From the NCBI RefSeq assembly GCF_027945075.1, contig NZ_CP116034.1:2914001-2978000 (forward strand): a DNA stretch of 64,000 bases, given 5' to 3'. The notes under the pieces are model-generated. The model worked only from the letters and a program-made list of their open reading frames with translations, did no database searches and had not been told where the DNA came from. Below, piece by piece: positions 9,440-18,925 of the stretch. This stretch comes from Chryseobacterium sp. CY350 (GTDB lineage: Bacteria > Bacteroidota > Bacteroidia > Flavobacteriales > Weeksellaceae). The position numbers and the translations under genes are program-made. Numbering within the stretch: position 1 is the stretch's first letter; each line of letters starts with the position of its first letter.

Positions 9440-9829
9440 TTATCGGAGTCTGTCTACAGATTTTACGAGCCTCTCATCTTTCTTGATAAAAACATTTGCC
9501 AAAAGCAAACAAATTACCGCGATCGACGGGAAAATCGGCTCAATACCCTTCTCAGGAAAATCTATTCCTCCGGATAAGTTTTGCATCCAATACACCAATA
9601 TACCAATCAACAAAGCGTTTATAATGATGCTGATATTATTCAGCATGATCTGTCTTTTTCTGTTTTTAAAGCTAAACAAACTGAATGCGCCCACCAAAAC
9701 CAAGACAATAGACGAAGCGCTGATTATCGGAAGTTTTCCGAAAACTTCTACATCCTGCCCTGTAATATAGAGGAATGCTGCCGCTAAAACTGACAACAAA
9801 ATCCAAATAGTTTGTATTCTCTGTAACAT
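9440..9829 (-). CDS. DUF4293 membrane protein
   Basis: A 129-residue protein with four predicted membrane segments (about 5-22, 35-52, 60-80, 98-118). The start MLQRIQTIWILLSVL and the overall layout match DUF4293, an uncharacterised inner-membrane family common in Bacteroidota. It is divergent from rho, as DUF4293 genes often are in this group. A TTG-N19-TATTTTTG promoter lies 19 bases upstream and a terminator follows the gene, so it is probably monocistronic. Function unknown. Confidence 0.85.
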   Translation of the reverse strand: MLQRIQTIWILLSVLAAAFLYITGQDVEVFGKLPIISASSIVLVLVGAFSLFSFKNRKRQIMLNNISIIINALLIGILVYWMQNLSGGIDFPEKGIEPIFPSIAVICLLLANVFIKKDERLVKSVDRLR

Positions 9830-9848
9830 AGAATTTTAAATTCAGGAG

Positions 9849-9878
9849 CAAAAATAACATAAATTTTGCACAATTCAA
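9849..9878 (-). promoter_or_regulatory. Promoter of the DUF4293 gene
   Basis: On the minus strand TTG (9878-9876) is separated by 19 bases from TATTTTTG (9856-9849), matching the Bacteroidota -33/-7 consensus. A 19-base leader follows. Confidence 0.55.
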
Positions 9879-9910
9879 AAATAAGTGTAGATTTGCAATA
9901 TACAATGTAC

Positions 9911-9941
9911 TTGAAAACAAAAGTCGCCGGACTTACTTTTC
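9911..9941 (+). promoter_or_regulatory. Possible rho promoter
   Basis: TTG at 9911-9913 is 20 bases before TACTTTTC at 9934-9941, an imperfect match to TAnnTTTG, 33 bases upstream of the rho ATG. Confidence 0.35.
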
Positions 9942-9974
9942 TTACTCACAACTAATTACATTTTTACTTTATAT

Positions 9975-11897
9975 ATGTTTAACATAGAAACGTTAAGGTC
10001 AAAATCCGTAACGGAATTGACTAAAATCCTAAAAGATTTGGGCGTTAAGGTTGCAAGAAACAGCACGGATAATGATAAAATCTTCGCCGTTCTTGATTTT
10101 CAGGCTTCTAACCCTAAAGTTGCAAAAGATTATTTCAATACTACAGAAAGCAACACTGAAACTGAAGAAAAACCTGCCGCAGCAGAAAAAGTAGTGAAAG
10201 CTGCTCCTAAAAAACCAGCACAAAAAAAAACTACACGACCAAAAGCTGCCACTGAAACTCCCAAAACAGAAGCAGAGCCTGCTAAAACTGAGGAAGTAAT
10301 AGAGGAAAAAGAACCTGTAGCAGAAGCGATCGTAAAAGAGCCTGCAAAAGGTGCTGTTGAAGACAGACCTGCAAGCAACGCTTCGAAACAAAAAAGAAAA
10401 AGAGTAACTCCTACAAATACTACTGAAGAACAAATTCAGCCAAAAGAGGAAACTCCTGTAAATACAGATTCTCAAGTTGGCGCTGCAGCTCCTGCACAAG
10501 CAAGAGAAGAAAGACCTAAAAGACCGCAACAGCAACAACAGCAACAAGGTCAGAATCCTAATCAGAGAGGTCAGACTCAACAGCCACAAAATACCGGAAA
10601 TTCTCAAAATAGAAATCAGAACAATAACCAAAATCAGAATTCTAACCAGAATAATCCTAACCAGAATCAGAATCCCAATCAGAACCAAAACCCTAATCAG
10701 AACCAAAACCAGAATCCTAATCAAAATCAGAACAGAAATTCTGAAAGACAGGAAGAAAATGAATCCAGAAAAGAATTCAATTTCGATGGGATGGTGAGTA
10801 TTGAAGGTGTTTTAGAGATATTACCAGATAACTACGGATTTTTGCGTTCATCAGATTTTAGTTATATCTCTTCACCGGATGATGTGTATGTTTCAACTGC
10901 ACAGATCAGAAATTTTGGTTTAAAAACTGGTGATACCGTAAGAGGAATCGTACGTTTACCAAAAGAAGGTGAAAAATATTTTTCATTATTAAAACCAACA
11001 GAAGTTAACGGACGTGATTTGGCATTTATCAAAGATCGTGTGGCGTTCGAATATTTAACTCCGCTTTTCCCAGAAGAGAAATTTAATCTTTCAGGAGATA
11101 ATTCTACGATGTCTACGAGAATTGTAGATCTTTTTGCACCCATCGGAAAAGGTCAGAGAGCGATGATTGTTGCTCAGCCGAAAACCGGTAAAACAATGTT
11201 GCTGAAAGATATTGCCAACTCCATCGCAGCCAATCATCCTGAAGTTTATATGATGGTACTTTTGATCGACGAACGTCCGGAAGAAGTTACCGATATGGAA
11301 AGAAGTGTAAATGCAGAAGTGATTGCTTCTACATTTGATGAAGCTGCCGATAAACACGTAAAAGTGGCTAATCTTGTTTTGGCGAAAGCTCAGAGAATGG
11401 TAGAATGTGGTCATGATGTGGTTATTTTATTAGATTCAATTACAAGATTGGCAAGAGCTTACAATACCGTAACTCCGGCTTCAGGAAAAGTACTTTCCGG
11501 TGGTGTGGATGCAAATGCTTTACACAAGCCTAAAAGATTTTTTGGTGCTGCGAGAAAAATCGAAAATGGCGGATCTTTAACGATTATTGCAACTGCATTG
11601 ATTGATACAGGTTCTAAAATGGATGAGGTGATCTTTGAAGAATTCAAAGGCACCGGAAACATGGAGCTTCAGTTAGACAGAAAAATTGCCAACAGAAGAA
11701 TTTACCCTGCGATCGATTTGGTGTCTTCAAGCACAAGAAGAGATGATTTATTGTTGGATGAAGTGACATCGCAGAGAATGTGGATTTTTAGAAAATATCT
11801 TTCAGAAATGAATCCTATCGAAGCAATGGAATTTGTCAACAAAAATATCAGAGGAACTCTGAACAACGAAGAATTCCTAATGTCTATGAATCGATAG
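9975..11897 (+). CDS. rho: Transcription termination factor Rho with a disordered Gln/Asn-rich insertion
   Basis: 640 residues against about 420 in E. coli. An N-terminal Rho-N/SAP-like domain (residues 1-48) is followed by a low-complexity region (about 55-262). That region is first Lys/Glu/Ala/Pro-rich and then Gln/Asn-rich, with repeated QNPNQNQ units. The RNA-binding cold-shock domain follows (about 270-345, DNYGFLR), then the RecA-type motor with Walker [21 protein letters not shown] and the Q/R-loop region [21 protein letters not shown]. The core is intact, so it should be an active hexameric RNA helicase and terminator. Long disordered insertions in Bacteroidota Rho have been linked to condensate formation. 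A terminator follows the gene. Confidence 0.97.
   Translation: MFNIETLRSKSVTELTKILKDLGVKVARNSTDNDKIFAVLDFQASNPKVAKDYFNTTESNTETEEKPAAAEKVVKAAPKKPAQKKTTRPKAATETPKTEAEPAKTEEVIEEKEPVAEAIVKEPAKGAVEDRPASNASKQKRKRVTPTNTTEEQIQPKEETPVNTDSQVGAAAPAQAREERPKRPQQQQQQQGQNPNQRGQTQQPQNTGNSQNRNQNNNQNQNSNQNNPNQNQNPNQNQNPNQNQNQNPNQNQNRNSERQEENESRKEFNFDGMVSIEGVLEILPDNYGFLRSSDFSYISSPDDVYVSTAQIRNFGLKTGDTVRGIVRLPKEGEKYFSLLKPTEVNGRDLAFIKDRVAFEYLTPLFPEEKFNLSGDNSTMSTRIVDLFAPIGKGQRAMIVAQPKTGKTMLLKDIANSIAANHPEVYMMVLLIDERPEEVTDMERSVNAEVIASTFDEAADKHVKVANLVLAKAQRMVECGHDVVILLDSITRLARAYNTVTPASGKVLSGGVDANALHKPKRFFGAARKIENGGSLTIIATALIDTGSKMDEVIFEEFKGTGNMELQLDRKIANRRIYPAIDLVSSSTRRDDLLLDEVTSQRMWIFRKYLSEMNPIEAMEFVNKNIRGTLNNEEFLMSMNR
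10540..10740 (+). repeat. Gln/Asn-rich coding repeat inside rho
   Basis: Near-tandem copies of a 12-18-base unit encode [13 protein letters not shown] residues. The reverse strand is open too and gives a long spurious frame. Such a tract can change length by slippage. Confidence 0.8.
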
Positions 11898-11918
11898 ACT
11901 CATTATAATATAGTACAG

Positions 11919-11947
11919 AAGCACAGATCTAGGTTTGTGCTTTTTTT
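11919..11947 (+). terminator. Intrinsic terminator after rho
   Basis: AAGCACA pairs with TGTGCTT around a short loop and is followed by a run of T. Confidence 0.75.
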
Positions 11948-12016
11948 GTTGAATTAAGTTTAAATTTTCCAATCAGACTGTCAATGTTAAAGATTTATTA
12001 AAATAATCTGCAATTT

Positions 12017-12047
12017 TTGATATTGGCTTAAATATTGGCTAAATTTA
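12017..12047 (+). promoter_or_regulatory. Promoter of sodA
   Basis: TTG (12017-12019), 20 bases, then TAAATTTA (12040-12047), one base off TAnnTTTG. Start codon 25 bases downstream. Confidence 0.5.
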
Positions 12048-12072
12048 CATATTAACATTAAAAATTAAACAT

Positions 12073-12669
12073 ATGTCATTTGAATTACCAAAATTAGGAT
12101 ACTCGTACGACGCTTTAGAGCCAACTATTGATGCAAAAACAATGGAAATCCACCATTCAAAACATCATCAGGCTTACGTTGATAATTTAAATAAAGCTAT
12201 TGAAGGAACTGATCTTTCAGAATTGTCTATCGAAGACGTTTGTAGAAATGGCGCAGAAAAGCCAGCAGTTAGAAATAACGGTGGAGGTCACTTCAATCAC
12301 TCTCTTTTTTGGGAAATTTTAACTCCGGGAGGAAGTTCTACTCCGGTAGGAAATGTAAGCAACGCGATCGAAAACTACGGAGGTTTTGAAAAATTCAAAA
12401 CTGACTTTGCTGACGCTGCAAAAACAAGATTCGGATCTGGATGGGCTTGGTTAGTGAAAAACGAAGACGGTTCTGTTTCTGTAACTTCTACTCCGAACCA
12501 GGATAATCCTTTGATGCCGATCGCAGATACTAAAGGAACTCCGGTTCTAGGTTTAGACGTTTGGGAGCATGCTTACTATTTAAACTATCAAAATAGAAGA
12601 CCAGATTATGTAACTGCTTTTTTTGATGTAGTAAACTGGGACAAAGTTGAAGAGTTATTTAACAAATAA
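12073..12669 (+). CDS. sodA: Superoxide dismutase, Mn-type Fe/Mn family
   Basis: A 198-residue cytosolic enzyme that dismutates superoxide to oxygen and hydrogen peroxide. The four metal ligands are present: His27 (EIHHSKHH), His76 ([11 protein letters not shown]), Asp162 and His166 (DVWEHAYY). NNGGGH and the outer-sphere Gln143 in PNQDNPL are the pattern of manganese-type members; iron-type members take that Gln from the N-terminal domain. Metal choice still needs a test, and cambialistic enzymes exist in Bacteroidota. No signal peptide. It has its own promoter and a strong hairpin after the stop, so it is monocistronic. Confidence 0.95.
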   Translation: MSFELPKLGYSYDALEPTIDAKTMEIHHSKHHQAYVDNLNKAIEGTDLSELSIEDVCRNGAEKPAVRNNGGGHFNHSLFWEILTPGGSSTPVGNVSNAIENYGGFEKFKTDFADAAKTRFGSGWAWLVKNEDGSVSVTSTPNQDNPLMPIADTKGTPVLGLDVWEHAYYLNYQNRRPDYVTAFFDVVNWDKVEELFNK

Positions 12670-12690
12670 TTATCTTTAATTGAAGATAAA

Positions 12691-12720
12691 AAAGGTTCAG
12701 AATTTTCTGAACCTTTTTTT
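12691..12720. terminator. Bidirectional terminator between sodA and the next gene
   Basis: AAAGGTTCAGAA pairs with TTCTGAACCTTT, with T-tract after it on the plus strand and A-rich sequence before it for the minus strand. It touches the stop of the convergent gene. Confidence 0.85.
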
Positions 12721-13139
12721 TATCTAAAACTATCAGAAGTACTCAATCCGTTCATTTTAAGTTTGTAGTTCCAGCTAACATATGCAAAAACCTGATATAG
12801 CTTGTATTCAAACTTAATTCCGTATTTTTCTCTCGGGTCATAATCTATTGAAGATTCTATAACATTTCTGTATTTGCCAGAATTGTAGTAAAAATTCCAC
12901 TCTGTAACTAGCATTGTATTTCTGCTTTTCAAAAAATTCTCAGAATATTGACTAATCGGTTTTGCTATAGCGTTCAAAAAATAGTCAAACTGAGTGTCGA
13001 TCACAATCAGTTCCCACTCTCCATCTTCGTTTTTCTCCGGTTTCATTACGGATTCTTCTTTTTCGCTCTTCGTTATATTCTGTGCAAAAGAGTTGAAAGG
13101 AATAACTATTAGGAATATTATTAAAATTAAATTTTTCAT
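12720..13139 (-). CDS. Secreted protein, DUF6146-like
   Basis: The start chosen is the ATG at 13139, which gives 139 residues beginning MKNLILIIFLIVIPFNSFAQ, a clear signal peptide. A longer frame from 13229 would overlap the upstream gene and bury the signal. The core IDTQFDYFLNAIAKPISQYSENFL, LVTEWNFYYNSGKY and IDYDPREKYGIKFEYKLYQVF resembles DUF6146, a small exported Bacteroidota family of unknown function; this assignment is from memory of the pattern. It lies 46 bases after the exonuclease-fold gene on the same strand and may be co-transcribed with it. Confidence 0.65.
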   Translation of the reverse strand: MKNLILIIFLIVIPFNSFAQNITKSEKEESVMKPEKNEDGEWELIVIDTQFDYFLNAIAKPISQYSENFLKSRNTMLVTEWNFYYNSGKYRNVIESSIDYDPREKYGIKFEYKLYQVFAYVSWNYKLKMNGLSTSDSFR

Positions 13140-13185
13140 AATCATAAAGTTACATAAAAAAATTCCTTTTAATAGTGATTCACTG

Positions 13186-14376
13186 TTATGGTTCTTTCTG
13201 TAAAATGACAAATGCTGGAAAATGGTCACTATAACCTCCTGTAAATTGATCGCCGTTCCATGATCTAAAAGGGTAACCTTTATAATTGCCTTCTTTATTA
13301 ATTAAGTAGGTGGGAGCAAAAATCTCAGCCTTTAAAACCGAGTACTCGTTTGGATTTTTATCTAAAACTAAATTTTTAGATATAATGATCTGGTCAAATA
13401 AATTCGGCGCATCTTGGTAAGCTAATGAAGCAATACCGCGCTTAAATAAAGGATACATCAGATTTAGGTAGGGCTTTTCTTCACTCAGATCTTTTTCGCT
13501 TGCGGCTGCATTTAAATAATTTTTCAAGCTTGCGCTTACAGGATCATCGTTGAAGTCTCCCATGGCAATTAGCTTCGTCTCAGGATCAGCTATTCTAATG
13601 CTGTCCATTTGCTGTTTCAATAAAGCTGCCGCGGCATTTCTTTTAGGTAGAGATATTGCCTCGCCTCCTTTTCTTGATGGCCAGTGATTCATGAAAATAG
13701 CAACTTTCTCGTTATCAAGCAGCCCCGTAACTACCAATATATCTCTCGTATATTCTCTTCTTCCTTCCGAACCAAAAACTTTCAATTCCTTTTTAAGCGA
13801 ATTTGTAAATGTAAATCTTTTTCTTTGGTAGATCATTGCGACATCTATCCCTCTGTAATCGTAAGAATTGTAATGCACAATTCCATAATCATATTTTGAT
13901 AAAGCTGGCTCATTCACAAGATCCTGAATAACCTTTCTGTTTTCGACTTCGATGAGACCTACCAAAACTGGAGCCGTTTTTGTGTATTGAGCACCAAGAT
14001 CAGCTATTACCTTTGCTGCATTTTCTAATTTTTTCCTGTAAACTTTTGTGTTGTAATTTTTCGGGCTTGAGGGAGTGAATTCTTCAGAACCGGTTTGATA
14101 TCTTACTACTTTTTTCCCATACAGTAAATCATCGCTCCATTGTCCGCTGTATTTTTCAGGTTCTAGAAATTTGACGGAATCCAAAGGTATACTCCGATGA
14201 AATGCAGGGTTGGTTTTATCTTTTGTGCCGTCAATATAGTCAGCAGAACGAATGGTATCCCAAAGATTTTCAACATTGAGAAATCCTACGGCTGCAACTC
14301 TTTTTATTTTTCCTTGTTGTGAAAAAAAAATCATCGGAAAAACAAACAGGATAATTTTAAAAAATTTTATCATCAT
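13186..14376 (-). CDS. Secreted endonuclease/exonuclease/phosphatase-family enzyme
   Basis: 396 residues with a signal peptide (about 1-20, ending FFSQQ). The fold's motifs are in order: FLNVENLWD near the start (metal-binding Asn), LIEVENRKV (metal-binding Glu), NSYDYRGIDVAMIY, MNHWPSRKGG, MGDFNDDP (Asp/Asn pair), DQIIISK and SDHFPAF (catalytic Asp-His) near the end. Members cleave nucleic acids or phosphoesters with a divalent metal. Being exported, it would act on extracellular nucleic acid or phosphoester. It is divergent from a TonB receptor and DUF5689 lipoprotein pair, suggesting a shared role in nutrient capture. Confidence 0.88.
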   Translation of the reverse strand: MMIKFFKIILFVFPMIFFSQQGKIKRVAAVGFLNVENLWDTIRSADYIDGTKDKTNPAFHRSIPLDSVKFLEPEKYSGQWSDDLLYGKKVVRYQTGSEEFTPSSPKNYNTKVYRKKLENAAKVIADLGAQYTKTAPVLVGLIEVENRKVIQDLVNEPALSKYDYGIVHYNSYDYRGIDVAMIYQRKRFTFTNSLKKELKVFGSEGRREYTRDILVVTGLLDNEKVAIFMNHWPSRKGGEAISLPKRNAAAALLKQQMDSIRIADPETKLIAMGDFNDDPVSASLKNYLNAAASEKDLSEEKPYLNLMYPLFKRGIASLAYQDAPNLFDQIIISKNLVLDKNPNEYSVLKAEIFAPTYLINKEGNYKGYPFRSWNGDQFTGGYSDHFPAFVILQKEP

Positions 14377-14544
14377 AAAAACATTATGGGTATTTAATCT
14401 TTAAATTCAGATTATTTTCAATAATTAAATTTTAATTGATTACGTTTATTTTATTTACAATTTAATTTAATTTTAGAATAATTTAGAATTTTAGCAATGT
14501 TAAGAAATATTATCGTTAAATAATTATTAATTGTTAATTTTTGT

Positions 14545-14552
14545 TACATTTG
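14545..14552 (+). promoter_or_regulatory. -7 box of the TonB receptor gene at 14617
   Basis: TACATTTG matches TAnnTTTG. No well-spaced TTG is seen upstream. The leader would be about 60 bases. Confidence 0.4.
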
Positions 14553-14616
14553 CTCCTCATCATTTATTAACCTACTGAAAACTAACATTACATTATTAAA
14601 CATAGTACACACAAAT

Positions 14617-17478
14617 ATGATTAAAAAACTATCATTTGTTTCCCTCTTTACTTTGCTGCCCGCATCATTTTACTTTGCACAAACCACTGTTTTTGCTTAT
14701 TTAAAGGATGCACAGGGAGAGCCAATCGAGCAGGCCGAACTGGATCTGAAAGGAACTGAGAAGATTGCAACGGCAGACAAAATCGGATATTTCCAGTTTG
14801 TTGATTTAATGCCCGGACAGTATGAATTGGTGATTGCAAAACCAAATTATGAAACGAAAACAATTGAGTTCGAGGTTACCACCGAAAAAAGAAAAGACTT
14901 AGGTGTACTTACCTTAAGTTACAGCCTTACATTGGCTGATCAGGGATTGGCCTTTATTGAAAGTAATGATGATGAAGACAACAGTAGCCAATCTTCAACT
15001 GTAGGATTGTTGCAGTCTTCGATGGATGTTTTCAGTAGAATAGCAGCTTTCGATTTAGGTTTTTACTGGTACAGGCCACGAGGAATTGACGGTAGAACGG
15101 GTGAGACACTCTTAAACGGTGTTTCCATGATTAAATCTGATAACGGAAATGTAGATTTCGGTAACTGGGGAGGTCTGAATGAAATCACCAGATATCCTGA
15201 AATCTCTCAAAATCACGCTCCTTCAGAATATGCTTTTGGAGGTAACAGTTCTGTGATTTATAAAAATACAAAGGCAAGCGAATATAGAAAGGGATTTCAG
15301 TTTACGCAATCGCTTACCAATAGAAATTACAGAAACAGAACATCTCTGAGATACAGTTCCGGAATGAATAACAAAGGCTGGGCTTTTACTGTGATGGGTG
15401 CAAGAAGATGGGCAGAAGAGGGAATTCAGGAAGGTACTTTTTATGACGCTTACGGTGCATATTTAGGAGTCGAAAAGAAGTTTAATGATAAGCACAGCAT
15501 GACGTTTAATTTTATTGCGGCTCCTTACAGAAGATCTGCATCAAGCCCGAGTACTCAGGAAGTCTATGATTACAGAGGTATACATTACAATTCATATTGG
15601 GGATATCAGGAGGGTAAGCAAAGAAGCGAAAGAGTGAGAAAAGGTTTTCAGCCTATTTTTCAGGTTCAGGATTTTTGGAAGATCGGTACAAAATCAAGCC
15701 TTTGGACATCTCTATCTTACCAATTCGGAAAAGATAAGGGATCGCGGCTAGATTGGCAGAATGTACAGAATCCGTCGCCAACTTACTACAGAAATTTACC
15801 AAGTTACTATGATTCTCTAGATCCTAATGCTTCGGTCTTGGCACCGAGCGGTACACAGACGACATCTCAGGACGCTTACCAAATGTCTCTTACAGCCTGG
15901 CAAAATGCTGATCCAAATATTACTCAGCTTAATTGGGATCATTTATATAGAAGAAATCTTCAACAACCTACAGGAAATTATTACGGACAAACTGGGAGAC
16001 GAGCTTTATATTATCTTGTAAATGATGTGAGTGATGATAAAATCGTCAATGCAGCAACACATTTCATTCATAATCTTACGGATACTACCAAATTTTTATT
16101 AAATATCTCTTATCAAAACTATCGTTCTGAGCAATATAGAGAAGTTAATGACCTTTTGGGGGCAGATTTTGTTTTGAACAGAGATCCGTTTGCTGCAACA
16201 AACCAGCCGGGAAAATCTGGATTATTTAATGAAGGCGAAGAAAATATTACCAAGAGAACAGGGGACAAGATGACGTATGACTACATTTTCAGAAGACAGG
16301 AATTTAAAATAAATCCGGGAGTCAAACTTTCTGCAGGTAAATTTGATGTTTTCTTTTCTGCATTGGCGGGTTATTCATCTTCAAGCAGAGAGGGTTTGTT
16401 TAATCATTATTTATACAAAGACTCATTCGGAAAAAGCAAAAACTATGATTTTTGGAATTATGGAATAAAAGGACAGGCTATTTATAAACTAGACGGTCGA
16501 AATTTTTTGGTTTACAACGGAGCTTATTTTTCACAGTCTCCGTACTTGGAAGATCTGTTTATCAATCCTAGAGTTAATGCTTCAGTAGCTCCAAATATTC
16601 AGAATATGGTCATCAATGCTCATGATCTCAGTTATGTGGTTTCTTCGCCCTTTGTCAAATTGAGGTTGACGGCTTATATGATTAATTCCAGCAACGAAAC
16701 TTCTGTGCAAAGGTTTTTCGCAGATGGTATCCAGCTAAATAGCTCTGATGATCAAGGTAACCAAACTATCGTTCAAAGCGCATTTGTGACGCAAGTAATG
16801 ACAGATGTAAAAAAAAGAAATTTGGGTGCTGAGTTAGGGATTGATGTGAAAGTTCTCCCTACTTTATCTCTACAGGGATTGGCGAGCTTCGGGCAATTTA
16901 CTTATCAAAATAATCCTTTGACTTACTTTTCGTCTGATGCCACAGGTACTTTTTCGAACGGACTTTCTTATGTGAGTTTAGGCAAAGCTTATATCAAAAA
17001 TTATCGTCAGGGAGGAATGCCTCAGCAGGCTTTTTCAGTAGGTGCACGCTACAATTCACCGAAATATTGGTGGATAGGAGGGAACTGGAATTATTTGGAT
17101 GACTATTATCTTGATCCTTCGGCATTGCTGAGAACTGAATCGTTTATTCAAAATAATAATACCGGAACACCATTTTACGATCTTACAGAATCTGAATTGA
17201 GAAGAGTTTTGGAGCCAAATAAATTACCTTCTGCATTTTTCTTTAATGTAAATGCGGGGAAATCTTGGATGATGGGAAAATATTATGTTTTAATATCCGC
17301 CAGCATCAATAATGTATTTGATAACACAAGATACATTACCGGAGGATTTGAACAAACCCGAAATGCTAAATTTCCTGATTTTAAGCAAGATACCGATAGA
17401 GAATTTACATTATTTGCACCGAAATATTGGTACACTCAAGGTCGATCATACTTTATTAACCTTCAATTTAGATTTTAA
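14617..17478 (+). CDS. TonB-dependent receptor with N-terminal carboxypeptidase-regulatory-like domain
   Basis: 953 residues with a signal peptide (residues 1-21, ending YFAQ). Residues about 23-110 form a carboxypeptidase-regulatory-like beta domain (VFAYLKDAQGEPIEQAELDLKG and GYFQFVDLMPGQYELVI). A divergent plug-like region and a long outer-membrane barrel follow, ending in aromatic INLQFRF. Such proteins import ligands through the outer membrane using TonB energy. The DUF5689 lipoprotein gene follows after 20 bases, as a surface partner would, and an exported nuclease/phosphatase-fold gene lies divergently upstream. The ligand is not known; a phosphate- or nucleotide-containing product is an inference from context. 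Confidence 0.85.
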   Translation: MIKKLSFVSLFTLLPASFYFAQTTVFAYLKDAQGEPIEQAELDLKGTEKIATADKIGYFQFVDLMPGQYELVIAKPNYETKTIEFEVTTEKRKDLGVLTLSYSLTLADQGLAFIESNDDEDNSSQSSTVGLLQSSMDVFSRIAAFDLGFYWYRPRGIDGRTGETLLNGVSMIKSDNGNVDFGNWGGLNEITRYPEISQNHAPSEYAFGGNSSVIYKNTKASEYRKGFQFTQSLTNRNYRNRTSLRYSSGMNNKGWAFTVMGARRWAEEGIQEGTFYDAYGAYLGVEKKFNDKHSMTFNFIAAPYRRSASSPSTQEVYDYRGIHYNSYWGYQEGKQRSERVRKGFQPIFQVQDFWKIGTKSSLWTSLSYQFGKDKGSRLDWQNVQNPSPTYYRNLPSYYDSLDPNASVLAPSGTQTTSQDAYQMSLTAWQNADPNITQLNWDHLYRRNLQQPTGNYYGQTGRRALYYLVNDVSDDKIVNAATHFIHNLTDTTKFLLNISYQNYRSEQYREVNDLLGADFVLNRDPFAATNQPGKSGLFNEGEENITKRTGDKMTYDYIFRRQEFKINPGVKLSAGKFDVFFSALAGYSSSSREGLFNHYLYKDSFGKSKNYDFWNYGIKGQAIYKLDGRNFLVYNGAYFSQSPYLEDLFINPRVNASVAPNIQNMVINAHDLSYVVSSPFVKLRLTAYMINSSNETSVQRFFADGIQLNSSDDQGNQTIVQSAFVTQVMTDVKKRNLGAELGIDVKVLPTLSLQGLASFGQFTYQNNPLTYFSSDATGTFSNGLSYVSLGKAYIKNYRQGGMPQQAFSVGARYNSPKYWWIGGNWNYLDDYYLDPSALLRTESFIQNNNTGTPFYDLTESELRRVLEPNKLPSAFFFNVNAGKSWMMGKYYVLISASINNVFDNTRYITGGFEQTRNAKFPDFKQDTDREFTLFAPKYWYTQGRSYFINLQFRF

Positions 17479-17498
17479 ACACATTTAAACATTATCAA

Positions 17499-18809
17499 AT
17501 GAATAAAAAAAAATACCTAAGTATCTTAACGGGATTTGCATTTGCTGCATTTTCTTTTTCTTCTTGTGTACAAAAAGACGAGTGGGAAACTCCGCCGGTA
17601 AACTGTACTAATAAATTTGCTCAGACCAATATTACACTGGCCGCATTTAAAACATTTGCGCCATCTACAGGATATATTCTGATCAGCAAAGATCAGATTT
17701 TTGACGGTTATGTCACGTCATCAGATGAAAACGGAAACTTTTATAAAACAATTTCTTTTCAGGATAAGTCGGAAAATCCGACAGCCGCATTACAGATTGA
17801 GGTTGATAAAGGGAGTAACTACGCAGATTTTCCTGTGGGAACACATATCAGAATCAATGCAAAAGGTTTGAGATTGGGTACTGATCGCGGAGTCGTAAAA
17901 TTGGGATCTGTAGATCCTACTTATGACATCGGAAGAATTCCCGGATCTTTGGTAAGCAGATATATTTCCGGAGTTTGCAATGGGAGCGGACTTGAAGTTG
18001 TTGCAATAAAGCCACTAGAATTGCAGACACTAAAAATCGCCCAGAATGAAAAATATATCAATATGTTGGTAAAGGTTTCGAATGTACAGTTCGCTGCAGG
18101 TGAATTGGGTAAGACGTATATCAATTATGTGGCAGAAGTAGGCGAAGACGCCAACAGGAATATCGTAGATCAATCAGGAAATGCTTCTTCGATTAGAAAC
18201 TCAGGTTTTGCTACATTTGGTTCGGAAATTCTTCCTGAAGGAAAAGGTGATCTTACCTTTGTAGTAAGTCGATATATTGCTGATTGGCAAATGCTTATCA
18301 GGAATACGAAAGACGTAAATTTTACGGGAAAACGATTTTTCTTTGAGGGTTTTGAAGGAAATCTTACAGATAATTGGTTCGCTGTAAGTGTGTCTGGAGC
18401 CCAGGTTTGGAATATTCAGCAGTTTGGAGATCCTAAGCCGTGTGCCGTAATGAATGGTTTTGCTTCATCTAATAATCTTAATGAAGACTGGTTAATTTCT
18501 AAGCCAGTCTCTTTACAAGGATTTTCTACTGCATCACTTTCATTTGAAACAGATGTAAGATATGCAGGAAATCAACTGCAGGTATTTATTACTGAAAATT
18601 ATACAGGAAATCCCACGACAACAGTTTGGGCACCTTTATCTGGAAATTTAGATACCAACTCATCACTGTTTAGCACATGGACAAGTTCAGGAGAAATCAA
18701 TTTAAATAACTATATCAATAAGGATGTTCAAGTTGCCTTTAAGTATACATCAACAGCATCAGCTGCAGCAACATGGGAGCTTGACAATGTAAAGATTTCG
18801 GGAAACTAA
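17499..18809 (+). CDS. DUF5689 lipoprotein with C-terminal jelly-roll-like domain
   Basis: 436 residues with a lipoprotein signal (FSFSSC, Cys at about residue 23). The middle matches DUF5689 (ISKDQIFDGYVTSSDENGNFYKTISFQD, HIRINAKGLRLGTDRGVVKLG). The last 150 residues (FFEGFEGNLTDNWFAVSVSG to TWELDNVKISG) look like a choice-of-anchor or carbohydrate-binding jelly roll. It is probably surface-exposed and anchored by lipid. It starts 20 bases after the TonB receptor gene, so the two form an operon. A bidirectional hairpin ends the unit. Confidence 0.85.
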   Translation: MNKKKYLSILTGFAFAAFSFSSCVQKDEWETPPVNCTNKFAQTNITLAAFKTFAPSTGYILISKDQIFDGYVTSSDENGNFYKTISFQDKSENPTAALQIEVDKGSNYADFPVGTHIRINAKGLRLGTDRGVVKLGSVDPTYDIGRIPGSLVSRYISGVCNGSGLEVVAIKPLELQTLKIAQNEKYINMLVKVSNVQFAAGELGKTYINYVAEVGEDANRNIVDQSGNASSIRNSGFATFGSEILPEGKGDLTFVVSRYIADWQMLIRNTKDVNFTGKRFFFEGFEGNLTDNWFAVSVSGAQVWNIQQFGDPKPCAVMNGFASSNNLNEDWLISKPVSLQGFSTASLSFETDVRYAGNQLQVFITENYTGNPTTTVWAPLSGNLDTNSSLFSTWTSSGEINLNNYINKDVQVAFKYTSTASAAATWELDNVKISGN

Positions 18810-18880
18810 AAGTTAAAAATTACAATACGTACTTTCAGTAAAGAATTTAACCTATTTATTATAGATAATTTAAAAACAAA

Positions 18881-18905
18881 AAACCACCGCTCACTGCGGT
18901 GGTTT
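18881..18905. terminator. Bidirectional terminator between convergent genes
   Basis: A perfect 10-bp stem (AAACCACCGC and GCGGTGGTTT) with a 5-base loop. T-rich flanks on both strands serve the DUF5689 gene and the DUF6702 gene. Confidence 0.85.
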
Positions 18906-18925
18906 ATATTTTTGGAATTATTCTT

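Noticed and set aside
10029..10724. Long open frame on the minus strand inside rho (231 codons)
   Set aside because: It is the reverse of the low-complexity Lys/Gln/Asn tract, giving Phe/Leu/Arg-rich sequence with no domain; rho on the other strand is certain.
13140..13229. N-terminal extension of the DUF6146-like gene
   Set aside because: It would overlap the upstream gene and hide a clear signal peptide; the start at 13139 fits better.
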